This document shows, one piece after another, positions 9,972-21,120 of a stretch of 64,000 nt of DNA. The notes beneath the pieces are model-generated. The model made no database searches. It had not been told where the DNA came from and saw only the letters and a list, made by a program, of their open reading frames with translations. The stretch's first letter is position 1, and each line of letters begins with the position of its first letter. Source of the stretch: Blastomussa wellsi (taxonomy: Eukaryota > Cnidaria > Anthozoa > Scleractinia > Plerogyridae). A program made the translations under genes and the position numbers. The stretch covers positions 12,982,397-13,046,396 of the forward strand of contig OX393566.1 in the NCBI GenBank assembly GCA_947652115.1, given 5' to 3'.

Positions 9972-10942
9972 AACAGCCAGAAATCGCCCAGCAGCGCCAA
10001 ATATCCACACTTTCAACAAGAAACCGCGAAAACATTCTCGCGCAGCTTCGCTACGACCGCACAGCCGAGGAATGGTGACGAGCGCACTGGCAAAGAGAAG
10101 AAAAGCGGCGCCAATAAGGGGAGGACGCGAGAAGGGCTCGAGAAGCGGAAATCGAGGCCCTGTGAAAGTACGCTGAGATCCAGAGAAAAATCGAAGCAAA
10201 AAGCCGGGAGATTCGCACAAAAGTCCTTGGCGCTCTGGAGAAGGAGACACAAAAAGTTTCAGAACTCGCGCCAGAGAAAAGATGGGCAGCTCTTGGTTTT
10301 TGAGGGAAAGAAGACAAATATCGGGTTGTCTTGCAGTCCGGCGAAGAAGCAGCTGTTTCTGTTTGGGCGACAAAGGGTTTGCGAAAAATCCTCCTGGAGT
10401 GCGCGGATTGCTTCCGCAAGGAGGAAGAAGACCAATACGGTCGGCAGCTTTTCTGGCTAGTGTCTTTCCCTTGCGTCGGCAAACTTGGAGGGTTGGTGTT
10501 GCAAATCGAGCCTTTGAAAACGTTCCAGAACTGGGAAGGAAAAACAATCGTGTTGAACCCCATCCAGTTGCTGGCCGCCCCAGAAAAGGGAAGACTTGCG
10601 CTCTTGAAGAATCTGGGAGCCAAATACTAAGAGTACGACACCCTCCGCACGGAATTGGCCAACAAAGAACAAAGAGACAAAAAAAAAACAACAGACTTGC
10701 CGCCGGGGGAGTACATTTGCAAGTGTTTCGCCACGACAGCCTTTCGAAAAGCTTTGCGGACCATACTGTTCCTGCTGCCGCTCGGCGAAGATGGAGAGCC
10801 GACAACGGACGAAGAAACCCCAACGCACGGCTCCTTTCTGGGAAAGGAGGTCGCTGCGATGGGCGGCCCAGAAGTGCTCGAAAAAAGAAAAAAACCCCTG
10901 CATTGCCGGCTAGGGGAAGAGAAAACGACACCGAGCAAGTAA
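9878..10942 (+). pseudogene. Unrecognised large protein with five in-frame stops
   Basis: One frame shows continuous protein-like composition for over a kilobase but is cut by TGA, TAA, TGA, TGA and TAA near 10077, 10119, 10161, 10304 and 10628, without any frameshift. Three stops are TGA, which a single C-to-T change of CGA could give. The first part is charged and helical (KIEAKSREIRTKVLGALEKE). A folded-looking part follows, with QLFWLVSFPCVGKLGGLVLQ and ILLECADCFRKEEEDQ. The tail has DLPPGEYICKC. The continuity in one frame argues for a decayed gene and against chance. Function unknown. Overlap of the frame's start with the preceding gene is uncertain. Confidence 0.45.
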
Positions 10943-10976
10943 AGGTGCCGCCGCGTTGCCTTGTCATAGCAGCCTA

Positions 10977-11267
10977 CACCAGAACGACAGTCCCACCTTC
11001 GATGCAGAAAACGCAATCCCCATCCCAAGCAACCACAAAGAGCTGGCCGAGATCCCAGTCTAGCCAGTTTTTCGCTGTCGCCGCATTGATATGGCTGACA
11101 ATGCGTGCCGATTTGCCTTCCAGCGAGGCGGAAAACTCGCAAAGAGCACCCCAATCCTTCCAGCAAACCTTCTCTTCCAGCTGCTCGTAGTTCTTCTCGT
11201 GGACACGAAACTCTTCAAAGGGGAACCGCGGCAGGAGACCAGAACGGTGGTTCCACACTATCTCCAT
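10977..11267 (-). CDS. Unrecognised 96-residue protein downstream of acidic-repeat protein copy 2
   Basis: The reading starts at an ATG at 11267, 43 bases after the stop of the acidic-repeat gene on the same strand. It encodes about 96 residues, including WKDWGALCEFSASLEGKSAR and LGQLFVVAWDGDCVFCIEGG. The composition suggests a small folded domain. I recognise no catalytic motif. It converges on the plus-strand gene ending at 10942, with only about 30 bases between them, a compact layout typical of viruses. Confidence 0.45.
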
Positions 11268-11309
11268 GTTTTTGTATACTACTGTTGCGGCAGCTTCCAA
11301 TTGCAAGCA

Positions 11310-12557
11310 CTATTCCATTGCACGAATTCCTTTGTTCGCAGACTTCTGTGGATGGTTGTGCACAGGCTGCTGTGGCGGGCTGACCAACTCCTCCTTTTCG
11401 GGTGGCGCCGCGCTCTGTGCAGCCTTCCACTCTTCGAATTTTGGACGCAATTGTGTGTATAGAAGAAATGCAGCAGCACCAAGCCCCAAAACAATCCCAG
11501 CCGCTTCCACAATACCCCAAACAGCAGATGTTGCTGCATTGGCGGCGCCAACAATTCTGTCGGTTTTTTCTCGCAAAGCGTTGCTGTTTTTCTCTATGCT
11601 CTCCAGGATTCCTTCGCCCGTTTCTCCTATTTCCGCTTCCAGCCCTTGCAAATGTTCGCCAATCTCTTCCACATCTTCGAAATGACTTTCTTGGGTCTCC
11701 AACAAAAGATAAATATTTTTTTGCAAGTCGCGCACAGCGGCCAAGATCTGGGACAAAAGCACATTACCCGCTTTTCCGAATGCAACCGTGTGCACGAGGG
11801 CAGTTGGAATGCCCCGTTTTCCCAGGGCTGTTTCCATGGCGTTTGCAATTCTTGTCACGACAAGTTTTGCCAACCCCTCTTTCCCGCTTGTGCACAACAG
11901 GCTTCCTTTCCGAAAAACACACTCCTCTCGTCAGAGATAGCCAAACACGTAGATATCATCCACGAACGGGGGAAGGCCAGCCAAAGGGCGCAGATTCGTT
12001 CGACCGAGGTTCCCTGCCAGGTAGTCGACCTTGGTGATGTCGGACACTAGGTTGCTTTCGTACGCGTTTTCCAGAAGAAGGTGGGCGGCAACAGCTTTTT
12101 TGCTCCGCAGGCCCATTCTTTCGAAGGTTTGTTTCGTCGCCCCTTCCCACGCCCACGGGGCTGCTCTTTCTGCTTTTAGCTCTGCGAATGCTGCCGCAAA
12201 TTCTTCCTGTGCCGCATCGTCGATTTCTGTTTCTTCCGCGTCGTCGATGTTCGTTGCTTCTGCAAACTCTTCCAGTGCCGCGTCGTCGATGTTTGTTTGT
12301 TCCGCGTCGTCGATGTTCGTTGTTGCATACTCTTCCGGTGCCGCGACGTCGATGTTCGTTGCTGCAAACACTTCCGGTGCCGCGTCGTCGATGTTCGTTG
12401 CTGCAAACACTTCCATTGCCGCGTCGTCAATGTTCGTTGCTGAAAAATCTTTCATTGCCGCGCGGAGAGTACTTGGATGGGTGACAGAAAGTAATTCACC
12501 GCTTTGTTGTGTTTTTTCCTTTTGTTTTTTCTTCTTCGTTTTCCAACAGTATATCAT
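11310..12557 (-). pseudogene. Unrecognised acidic-repeat, coiled-coil membrane protein, copy 2
   Basis: The fuller of two inverted copies (the other is at 8602-9351). The N-terminal region has about seven units around TNIDDAAxEVFAA, more than copy 1. A conserved centre (AAPWAWEGATKQTFERMGLR) follows. A coiled-coil stretch leads into a membrane-like segment, GIVLGLGAAAFLLYT, near 11430, and a Pro-rich tail. The last residues, KGIRAME, resemble the KGIRPMD end of the Polinton protein at 29921-30397. An insertion of about 57 bp near 11915-11975 relative to copy 1 puts a stop in the middle and splits the frame. The start is at the ATG at 12557 or the one at 12455. Layout and composition suggest a virion or membrane protein of a Polinton-like element, but that is inference. 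Confidence 0.55.
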
Positions 12558-12654
12558 TAATTAAGGAAACTCTCTTTGTCATTCCTACGACTTCTTTTTT
12601 CAACTTTTTAGGCTAAACTTCAGAATACCCGGCCACTCAAGTCACTCATCACGA

Positions 12655-12790
12655 AATATAACAATATAATTTGGTTTTATCAACTGGGTTGATAATGTCA
12701 ATTGGCCACCGTAAAGAGATTCAAGTGCTGACGTTTCGAGCGTTAGCCCTTCGTCGGAGCGAATCAAGGAATTGTGCGTCGTGTGTCTTT
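12655..12790 (-). repeat. Penelope-type tail repeat with hammerhead-like core
   Basis: The sequence ATAATTTGGTTTTATCAACT through CCCTTCGTCGGAGCGAATC recurs at 43785-43980 and 59285-59490. On the minus strand it reads CCGACGA, then stem II GGGCTAACGCTC, GAAAC and GTC, which is a hammerhead core with one changed base (CUGANGA expected). Flanking GATTC/GAATC-type pairing for stem I is partly present. Only one arm is present here, while the other two sites are palindromic. Confidence 0.6.
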
Positions 12791-13050
12791 ATATACAGAA
12801 AGATGGATACCGTGATACAAATCGCTAAATAATCGAAAGAAAAAGCTTTCAATTTCGGACAAAAAGTAATCTTTTAAATGAATGTTTCTTTATTCAACTT
12901 TTATAAGATATATTTTGTCACAAGGGAGAAGAATGTTCCCAAGAAAAGCGGAGTATTTTTAAATATCTCGTAAAGATCGAAATAGGGCGAAAGTCCGCAC
13001 GAAAATATATATTTTTAGAGATAAGACCTGGAAACTAATCTTGCTACCCA

Positions 13051-13225
13051 TTCTCTACTTGCACAAATCCCATAATACACCTCTTTTACCCCCCAAATTT
13101 TACATAATCATTGTTTGCAATTTCTCCTGGGACATCAAGATGTCCCAAGGGAAATCGAAAACAATGCCTATGCAAATTTTTTTGGGGGTAGAAGCGGTGT
13201 ATTATGGGATTGTGCAAGTAGAGAA
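13051..13225. mobile_element. Palindrome-ended MITE, copy 1
   Basis: A 175-bp unit with inverted ends TTCTCTACTTGCACAA and TTGTGCAAGTAGAGAA. They extend to about 30 bp through CCCATAATACACC. The interior has CCTGGGACATCAAGATGTCCC, itself a short palindrome. A second, left-damaged copy is at 56696-56862. Confidence 0.8.
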
Positions 13226-13567
13226 TTCACCAATCTCGTTCCCAGACTCAACGGGCTCCTCGGTCAGCGGTTGGTCGTCGCCTGCTCGTAGAGTTCTCGT
13301 CTCAGATGCAATCCTCACAACGTGGCATGCACTATCACCTCGATCAACTCTTACGCTTCTTTCGTGGTCTCCAAATAAACCGGGCTAATACTTCAATATT
13401 CTTTCTTCTGTTTTCTTTAATAGACATATGCATTATTTCATGCCGACACTTGCTTGGTTACCGGAGGTTGAATATCGCCCAAAAAATGTATCATGCTGTT
13501 GTCATGATGGTTAGCCTGCCACGTAAACTAGGAGATTCAGTACAATTAATTCGAGGAAGAGACAAAA

Positions 13568-13620
13568 AACAACTGTTAAATCTGACCCGTGACCCGTGAC
13601 CTGTGACCTGTGACCTGCAT
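13568..13620. repeat. Short (TGACCYG)n tandem repeat
   Basis: Five or so units of TGACCCG/TGACCTG occur in a row. The surrounding 13226-13735 otherwise shows no supported gene. Confidence 0.75.
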
Positions 13621-13739
13621 CTTAGCCCCGCCGGAAATAGGGGAACCTGTCCGGTATGGTCGGCGAAATGGTGCAAAATTCATTGCATTTGGAGGGTTTT
13701 GCGTTGACTTTTGCTTCACGTTATCAACGCAAACCCTTC

Positions 13740-14785
13740 CAAATTGCTCAAATTCACCATTTTGGGCCGAGTAACGAAAGGTCCTCCAGAGGATTACCTC
13801 TTTATGGAAAAGTAACGATAATCAAATCCTTTTTGATCTCGAAGTTTGTTTATGTTTGCTCCATATTACCTACACCAACAGAAGTAGTAAGTCAACTGAA
13901 TCGATTGCTTTTCACGTTTCTGTGGAAAGGTATAGATAAAGTAACTCGTGTGTCTGTAATAAATGATTATGAGTGGGGCGGTTTAAAAATGATAGATGTT
14001 GATTGCATGATTAGATCTATGAGGCTAGGATGGCTACAGAGAGTATTTAATGATTCAACTGCTACATGGAAGAGATATTTTTTTATCTGTTAGAGCACGT
14101 TGGGGGCATCGTCTTTCTCAGTTGTAACTCTGATGTCAAAGATTTCAATTTATCCTCTCAATTTTACTACGAACGTCTGTAATGGTGGTCATAATTTCGC
14201 GATACCTTTGCTGAAGAAAAGGATTATCAAAACATTATCTGGAACAATAAAGACATAAAAATTGATAAAAAACCGGTCTATTTCAAAAATTATCGCGAGG
14301 CAGGAATTACGCACACGCATGATGTTCTTTTCGACCGGGATAAACGTTGCCTTTACTGACCTCTCGAACAAGATAATCAAAACCAATTTTCTTCAGTGGG
14401 CAGGCCTCCGACACCTTATACCTTCACAGCTAAGAATCGCGAATGTACCATTATCAACCCTATCTCCCTCTTTTACATTTGAAAATAAAATCTTCGATAT
14501 TAAACAGAAAATATCAAAAGATTACTATTCTCTACTTGTTTCCAGAAAGGCTCAACCTCCCAATATCACCTTCAAATTGCAGAGGGATTTTGATTTCACA
14601 ATCGACCAAATCAATCAAATCTTCTTATTACCACATTCTGTTGCGCTTGAATCTTATGTAAAAGATTTCCAATATAAAGCTATAAACTCTATTTCTTATA
14701 CGAATTCCAAATTATGTAAAATTGGTTACAGAAGCGACGATTTGTGTACGTTTTGTAAAACTGAGTCGGAAACCTCAAATCATTA
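13740..14785 (+). pseudogene. Tx1/L1-like LINE reverse transcriptase C-terminal fragment
   Basis: The 3' part of a non-LTR retrotransposon polyprotein. LPLYGKVTIIKSFLISKFVY and LNRLLFTFLWKGIDKVTR are characteristic of the region after the RT palm in L1/Tx1-type LINEs, and WGGLKMIDVDCMIRSMRLGW follows. The frame is lost between 14093 and 14262 and resumes with the far C-terminal region. It ends in an incomplete zinc knuckle (CTFCKTESETSNHYL), where the similarity stops abruptly at a palindrome. 5'-truncated, frameshifted and interrupted, so it is dead. Confidence 0.82.
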
Positions 14786-14811
14786 CTTGGGCTTCCCGCA
14801 GGAAGCCCAAG
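14786..14811. repeat. Perfect 11-bp hairpin at LINE breakpoint
   Basis: CTTGGGCTTCC, a CGCA loop and GGAAGCCCAAG lie exactly where LINE similarity ends inside the zinc knuckle. It probably marks the end of an inserted element covering part of 14812-15427. I cannot classify that stretch. It is non-coding apart from short chance frames. Confidence 0.55.
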
Positions 14812-15427
14812 GTTAAAAATGCCCTTGGTTTTTTTTCTGTCTTGGGTCACAAATCGCCGTCTGGGCCCTACCACGCATGCGTGCCTTCTTATTGTCTTTG
14901 CGTATGCGCATGATTAGAGAGCACGCACAGACGCATATGGTTAAAAACATGGTGGATTTATATCAAGCGGCGTCCTTGAAAGGAAGCACGAATACTATGA
15001 TTTCTTCTCCGCTCAAGCCACATGCAAATGCACACACCGTTTTCGGTAGACCCACACTGAATGTTTTGAGCTTTTTATGAAAGGGTCGCTCAGCGGACTT
15101 TACGAGAGATCAATTTACGAGCGAACATTTCTGAGTAAGCCTATCATAAACCTCAAGAACCATGCTATATCAAACGAGCTACCAATATTAATAATAAATA
15201 AAGAAGCATTTGCATAACCGTTATCGTGTATTTAGGACATTGGATATTGGTTTTTGTGAGATTTTCAACCTGAGACATGCTCAGGTAGAAGCCCTGCTTC
15301 ATTTTATTAAGCGAAAGATCAGTGTTTGTGGTTTGCGAACTGAATGCGTGAAGTCTTTGAGATTTCAATTTCTGTCAAAAGTTAATTTAATTTCCACCGA
15401 TTTCACATTTGCAAAGTCAACACGAAC

Positions 15428-15577
15428 TGTAAACTCGTGACAGGCGTAGAATCAAGGGTAATTATTACAGCACGCTAAACACAACGCGCTACACCGTGAA
15501 ACTGCACCCCCCCCGCACGTCCCCACTCTCTCTCCTAATAATGGGCCAGTGGGGCCCAGATTTCCATTGAAACACTC
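15428..15577 (-). repeat. 3' LTR of gypsy A
   Basis: On the minus strand it begins TGTTTCAATGGAAATCTGGG and ends GAGTTTACA, giving TG...CA ends. A purine-rich tract, GGGGGTGGGAGGAGTG, lies just upstream (15578-15595) as the polypurine primer. The 5' LTR at 37492-37628 matches it over its length. Confidence 0.9.
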
Positions 15578-15650
15578 CTCCCACCCCCTAGGGAGGTTAA
15601 GAAGTCACTTATGGCAATAAACACAACAAGCCTAAATGGCTGGCTACATG

Positions 15651-17139
15651 TCAATGCACGAAATAAATGTCTATGTCAGCATCTCCACTGTGGGGTGCGG
15701 GATTGTCTGAACTTGCTTGCCCCAAATTACTCTCCTCCACACGGGTCTCGGGATTTCTGGGTGGGCTGTCCTCGTGAACAGCAGGAGTAGTTGGTGTAAC
15801 ATTAGTAGAAGGGGGAATGGGGGCTGCTGTTGGCTGCTCTTGTGTGCTGGACGTTTGTGGAAGAGAACTGGTGTCGTTTGAACCTGATGCCGGTTGCGCC
15901 ACCAGAGCTGGAACAGGAGGCACCGTTACGATATGTCCAGAACTGTTTTCCCCTTGGGTTGGACGTAGCCTTTCTGAGCGTGTACGGAGGAAACGAAGCT
16001 GGTCGCGGTGCCGTAACAACCGTTTACGAAAATTGTTGGCCTGCTTCATGCGGTAGGTGTTACCTTGGAGGCACTTTACAATTGAATGGTCCCTGCCAGC
16101 GGCTCTGTAACTTGGAAGGCAATCCTGGGCGTGGCGGAACATGCATCATTACCGAGTCACCGACATGCAAGGGGTTAGGGTCCTCTGTGCTCTGTCGCCG
16201 TTGGTTTGCTTGAAAGTCCCGATTGACTGCATCAGGATGAGCTTCCTTAAACCGTGAGGCCAGGGTTGACGCATACTGGTGGGCTGAGGATGGGCGACTC
16301 TTGCGAGAAGGCGCAAGAACCAATCTTGGCGTACGGGGAACGTACCCATGGGACAGGTAAAATGGTGAGTATCCAGTGGTGTTATGCTCGTGGTTCATGT
16401 AGTTACATCGCAGGAAGGGAATCTCTAAGTCCCAATCATCTCTAGACTCATTTGTTGATTTCCTCAACATTTCTCCAATGGTACGGTTTAGTCTCTCAAC
16501 GTTACCATTGGCTTGGGGGTGGAGAGCAGATATACGTTTCTTGTCAATGCCAAGTTCTTGAGCAATGATGCTAAGGGCTTGGTTGTCGAATTCGCAGCCG
16601 CCGTCTGTTAAAATGGACTCGGGGAGACCGCGCCGGCAGAAAACTTCACGCACAATAGCATTCGCTACAGTTTTAGCTGACTTGTCAGGAATGGGTATCA
16701 TTTCCGCTGCACGAGTAAGCAAATCCACCACCACTAACACATAACGATTTCCTTGTTTGGTAGGTTTCCTCCCAAACGGGCCTTATATATCCATGGCAAT
16801 TTCCTGCCAAGGTTCTTGTGGTTGTGACGAAAGCGTAAGGCCCGAAAACGGGTGGAGAGGGGGCGGTCGAGTACCAGCACAGGGAACGCATGACTGGCAG
16901 TAGTTGGTAACCTCTCGAACCATGTTCAACCAGAAGTACTCGCGACGAATAAGGTTGGTGGTTTTCTCAGCAGCCATGTGACCAGTGTTGTCATGTTTCA
17001 GGCGCAAGACAAATGGAATAAGGGCATCTGGGACAACAAGCTGATTGACAAGGCGTTTGCCGATTTTGTAACCAATATACAGCAAGCCATCGTAATTTCC
17101 AAGAGAGAGGAAATCAAGTTTGGTTGACCATTGGCGCAC
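15651..17139 (-). pseudogene. pol: Gypsy A integrase
   Basis: C-terminal pol domain that inserts the cDNA. From 17139 downward, the H2C2 zinc domain is visible (LKHDNTGHM ... CQSCVPC). The catalytic core follows with Asp (LVVVDLLTR), Asp (LTDGGCEFDN) and Glu (NGNVERLNRTI), so the DDE triad is present. The frame breaks between 16783 and 16740 and again near 16100. The tail (to 15651) is Pro/Thr-rich and of low complexity. The polypurine tract and LTR follow within 75 bp. Confidence 0.85.
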
Positions 17140-17802
17140 TGCCGGGTTGGTGTCCAGGAACTTCTTGGTACCACTTTACAATTGACTGATTACAATTCCT
17201 AACACAGGATCTGATTTCTGGTATGCTCGAAATTCAGAAAGCTGAAGAGGCCATCATGCGCTAACGAGTTGACAACAGGGATGCGGGAGAGCGCATCTGC
17301 ATGGGGATTTGTGGCACCAGGTCTGTGCTTGATCACAAAGTCAAATTCTTCTGATTCTTCGAGCCAGCGGGCGTAGCGGCCCCCGGGGGTCGCGAGTGTT
17401 TCTCAACCACTGAAGACCTTTTTGATCTGTGTGCCAAGTTAAACGGCGCCCTAACAAGTAGGGACGAAATTTTCGAAGGGCAAAAATAAAGGCATAAATT
17501 TCTTTATCACGAGTGTGCCAGTTTAACTCATTGATGGTCAGTGCCTTGGATACAAACAAAACTGGTTGATCTCGACCAGAGTCATCCCTCTGCGACAACA
17601 TACAGCCTATTCCCGTATCAAAAGCATCAGTGCTCAGTTCAAAGGGTCTAGACATATCAGGAAACTGAAGGAGGACATCACTGGAAGTTAACGCAAATTT
17701 CAGGTCGTTGAAGGCAGCTTCCTTTTCTATGGACCAGAGAAATTTAGATTTCCCAGTCAACTGGTAAGGATATGGAGACAGGGCGGAAAAACGCTGAAGC
17801 AC
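17140..17802 (-). pseudogene. pol: Gypsy A RNase H domain
   Basis: RNase H cleaves the RNA of the RNA-DNA hybrid. The reading from 17802 includes FLWSIEKEAAFNDLK, ELSTDAFDTGIGCMLSQRD (catalytic Asp), RDKEIYAFIFALRKFRPYL (Glu) and TWHTDQKGLQWL (Asp). The frame breaks near 17345 but the connecting stretch to the integrase zinc domain (RPGATNPHADALSRIP, near 17270-17320) is still readable one frame over. Confidence 0.85.
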
Positions 17803-18012
17803 CTTTTTTCATAATGTTTTTTACGCTGAACTTGCCATTTTACATCAAAATTGAAGGGGTTACATTTGTGTTAACATGGGACAAAACGTAGTACAAAAAT
17901 TTGTTCATCTTTACTAAACTTACTCAGGGATATTTGAGAGAATGATGTGTTATTTGCTGATCAAAACCTCACCTCTCCCAAAGTACAGGGCCTTATATCT
18001 CAAGGTTCGCAT
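17803..18012. other. Non-coding block replacing the RT thumb of gypsy A
   Basis: About 210 bp between the YLDDI part of the RT and the RNase H domain has no retroelement reading in any frame, is AT-rich and contains many stops. The thumb/connection segment expected here is missing. It is either a small insertion with deletion or an unrecognised repeat. Confidence 0.55.
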
Positions 18013-19160
18013 TTACCAAATTTTGGTCCCATTTGAAATTCCACCAATGATTATATCATCTAAGTAGACAGCAATGCCATTCCACTGTAATCCGTTCATG
18101 ATATCAGCCATGAGACGCACAAAGACAGCTGGGGCATTTTTGACACCAAAGGGCATAACACAAAACTGCCAGTGACCAGATTCTGTTGAAAATGCAGTCT
18201 TGTGGCGGTGCTCCTTAGCGATAGGGATTTGCAAGTAGCCGCTCTACAGGTCTAAGGTTGTAAATAGGTTGGAGCAATGCAATGAATCCAAGCATTCACG
18301 AACAGAAGGTAAGGGGAAAATCTCTGTAATGGCGGCATCATTCAAGGCACGAAAATCTGCACAGAAACGGTACGAGTCGTCTGCTTTCGGGACGAGTAAA
18401 ATGGGTGCGGAAAAGGGTGAGGTGGAGGGCTCAATAATGCCACGCTCCTCCATGTTCTTGATTTGTGAATCGACCTCTGAACGGAGGGCAAAGGGTGTTC
18501 GACGAAGCTTTATGGCAACAGGCACATGGGTCTTCGTATGAATATGAAACTGCGCTCTGTGAGTGCGACCGACTTCAGAGTCGTCATTAGCAAAGACATC
18601 GCGGTAATCCTCAAGAAGAGTTTTGAGCTCCTGCTTCTCTGAAGTGGTCACTTCACAAGAATCCAAGTCGACCGCCACTGGTGCCTTCGTGGGTGCGGTG
18701 GGTGGAGGTGGTGGGGTTGCAGAAATGGTGCTGACATCAGGGCCTTCTTCTTCGACCCTTACTGGGGAGATTTGTCCGATTCTAGTGCCCGCAAAACGTT
18801 TAACAGGAAGATCACTGTTGTTCATGACTGTAACTGGGATTCGGTTTTGAGGGCCTGCAGCAACAACACTTGCGCCCAAAAGAACATTTAAGTGAGCCAT
18901 TTTATCCATGAATGGTGAAAAGAAAGTATCTTTGTCACACGGTCCATAATCGGTTGTGTCTGCATGTACGAAGCACTGTGAACGAGGAGGAATGACATGG
19001 TCTGAGATGAGGGAAACAACTACTGGGGAGAGCACGGACCATGGGAGCGTTTCTCTACAATCAACTTGGCATCACCGAGGGTAAGTGTCTGACGGGCCAA
19101 ATCAATTCCAAATGAGCCAAACTATGCTAAGGTATCCATACCCAGAATGGCTGGCACATT
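18013..19160 (-). pseudogene. pol: Gypsy A reverse transcriptase
   Basis: On the minus strand from 19035: RRTPFALRSEVDSQIKNMEE, then the PFSAPILLVPKADDSYRFC palm start and FADFRALN-type motif. A TAG in place of CAG near 18240 (DL*SGYLQI) interrupts it. The reading continues with FSTESGHWQFCVMPFG and the catalytic YLDDII. The upstream part (19160-19035) links protease to RT with a stop near 19130. The palm motifs are intact apart from the nonsense mutation. Confidence 0.88.
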
Positions 19161-19600
19161 TAAATTTTAAATAATCAGTAAAGGAACATTTTGTTTAGAG
19201 ACATGGCCTATCTCAATGTCAGTGACAATCTCACCTAAACAGCGTAGGGGGCTTCCATTTGCTGTGGCAGGAACACTCTGTGGGGGGTTAGGTTCCACTT
19301 CTCAATACCAGGTAATCTAGATCTGACACAGGCGACATCTGACCCAGTGTCCAAGAGCCAAGTGTATTTCACATTTTCAATCTTTCCTTTCACGTGCAAA
19401 GTAGATCGCCGCTGTGACCAAGGGCGTTGTGAAACAAAAGAGGCGCTATGTGTTGAGTTAGACACCAGTGGTTGCCTCATAGCACTGGTGTTGTTTAGTT
19501 TAAACATGGTGAGGAGCACTGACTGGCAACATGTCCAACCCTCCACAGTTAAAACAGGTAATAGATCCTTGGGTTTTTCCAAATTGGCTGTTTGGGCCAC
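19161..19600 (-). pseudogene. pol: Gypsy A gag zinc knuckle and aspartic protease
   Basis: The zinc knuckle starts with CFNCGG (near 19555), but a frame change splits the CX2CX4HX4C pattern into two frames. The retroviral-type protease follows with the active-site motif WLLDTGSDVACV (Asp codon near 19351). The reading goes on towards the RT with small breaks. The order NC-PR-RT-RH-IN is typical of Ty3/gypsy. Confidence 0.8.
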
Positions 19601-19639
19601 TACGATAGGAGCGACCTTGTCTACCTCCCACGGCGTCGA

Positions 19640-21120
19640 ACATGTTCTTGGTTTCGCCGAATGACTGTCCAGTCATGAAACTGAACTTGAGTCGACAGCG
19701 GACCAGTTTTCTCCACAATGGTTCCTGGTATCCAGGTCTTCTTGAAACTAAAATCCTTAGCATACACAGCTTGGCCCTCTGGCAACTCCCTTTCCTTTGC
19801 ATGGTAGTCATGTGCAGTCTTCTGCTGAGACTGTTTGTTCATTACGCGACTGGCTACTTCTGCAACAAGGCGATTCAGCTGTGTTTGTGATTTCCGCTTC
19901 AGGAGTAGTTGAGCTGGCGGAACTCCTGTCGTACTGTGAGGTGTGGTTCGATAGCTGAGGAGGAAGCGGGACAACTTGGTTTGAACGCTGCCCTCCTCCA
20001 TCTCCTCGCAGCCTGCTTTGAAGATTCGCACAGCTCTCTCGGCTAACCCATTTGAGGCGGGATGGTACCGTGATATTTTGATATGTTTCATACCATTCTT
20101 TTTCATGAACTCCTGAGATTCTGAGCTGGTAAAATTGCTGCCATTGTCACTGACAAGTGTTGCTGGTAAGCCACGTGTAGCAAATATTTCTCTGAGCTTC
20201 TCAGTTGTGGCAGATGACGTGATGGACTTCATACAATGCACTTCCAACCACTTCGAGTATGCATCTATGACAATAAGGAACATTTCTCCTTTGTAAGGCC
20301 CTGCATAGTCAATGTGAATTCTTGATCATTGAAGTCCCGGCCACTCCCAGGGGTGCAATGGTGCCTCCGCTGGTGAACTTTGATTAGTTTGACATTTGCC
20401 ACAGCTCTTCACTTTCTTCACAACATCCTGATAAATGCCTGGCCACCATACGTAACTTCTTGCTAAGGCTTTCATGCGAGACTCGCCTGGGTGGGCTTCA
20501 TGCAGCTCGGTGAGTACCTTTGATCTCCCTTGTTGGGGTACAACTACTCTGGAACCCCAAAGTACACAACCATCTTCTACGCTTAACTCCGCTCGCTTAG
20601 TGAAGTAACAGTTTAGCCATCCTTTGACTGCGCGTAGTGTTTCATAATGTTCCGCCATTTCCGGTGAAACTTCCCCAGCGGCCGTAACACGGTATAATTT
20701 AGTCCATCGCAGGGTTACCCCCCAGCAGTAAATTCGCCGGTACCCATTTATACACCTGGGTGAAGAGAGGCACTGTGAGAGTAAAGTGTCTTGCCCAAGA
20801 ACACAACGCAGTGGCCCGGCCAGGACTCGAACCCGGACCGTCCGATCCAGAGTCCAGCGCACTAACCATTAGGCCACTGCGCCTCACGGTATAATTTGCA
20901 TGATAAAAATTGGCCTCTCCAGTGTTGAGAGCGATTTTGTCATAATGGCGCGGTCACTCACTTATGGAGATTCGAGTGTGGACCGTTGGTGGACTAAGTT
21001 GCCAGCCTTTCGCTTCGCTTTACTCGTAGGCAAAACCTCAGAACGTAAACTCCCCTAAATGTCTTTAAATCGACTCCAGGACCACAGAGACATCAAAATA
21101 ACGTAAGGAAAACACAAGGT
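19640..21120 (-). pseudogene. pol: Gypsy B integrase fragment inserted in gypsy A gag
   Basis: C-terminal half of a different Ty3/gypsy pol. From 20690 downward: QGRSKVLTELHEAHPGESRM and SCGKCQTN form the H2C2 zinc domain. The core then has Asp (LIVIDAYSKWLEVH), Asp (LVSDNGSNFTS) and Glu (ASNGLAERAV). The tail has WIPGTIVEKTGPLSTQVQF. Only one break (near 20284-20326) lies between the zinc domain and the core. Its 3' end abuts the zinc-knuckle region of gypsy A near 19640. Its upstream limit, somewhere in 21050-21240, is not clear. A SINE sits within it. Confidence 0.8.
20701..20884 (-). mobile_element. tRNA-derived SINE with 13-bp target duplication
   Basis: On the minus strand it starts TGAGGCGCAGTGGCCTAATG (A-box region) and has the B-box GGTTCGAGTCC. 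The body has GTTCTTGGGCAAGACACTTT and ATAAATGGGTACC. The direct repeat CACGGTATAATTT flanks it exactly (20688-20700 and 20885-20897). The tRNA-like head is well kept. The conserved central domain resembles the widespread eumetazoan SINE core that I recall as Nin-DC, but that name needs a database check. Confidence 0.9.

Noticed and set aside
9392..10967. Several long minus-strand frames opposite the plus-strand readings in the unknown block
   Set aside because: Arg/Pro/Leu/Cys-rich composition typical of antisense to GC-rich coding sequence; the plus-strand readings are more protein-like.
13568..13620. CRISPR-like short repeats
   Set aside because: Units are directly adjacent without spacers; it is a simple tandem repeat in a eukaryotic genome.
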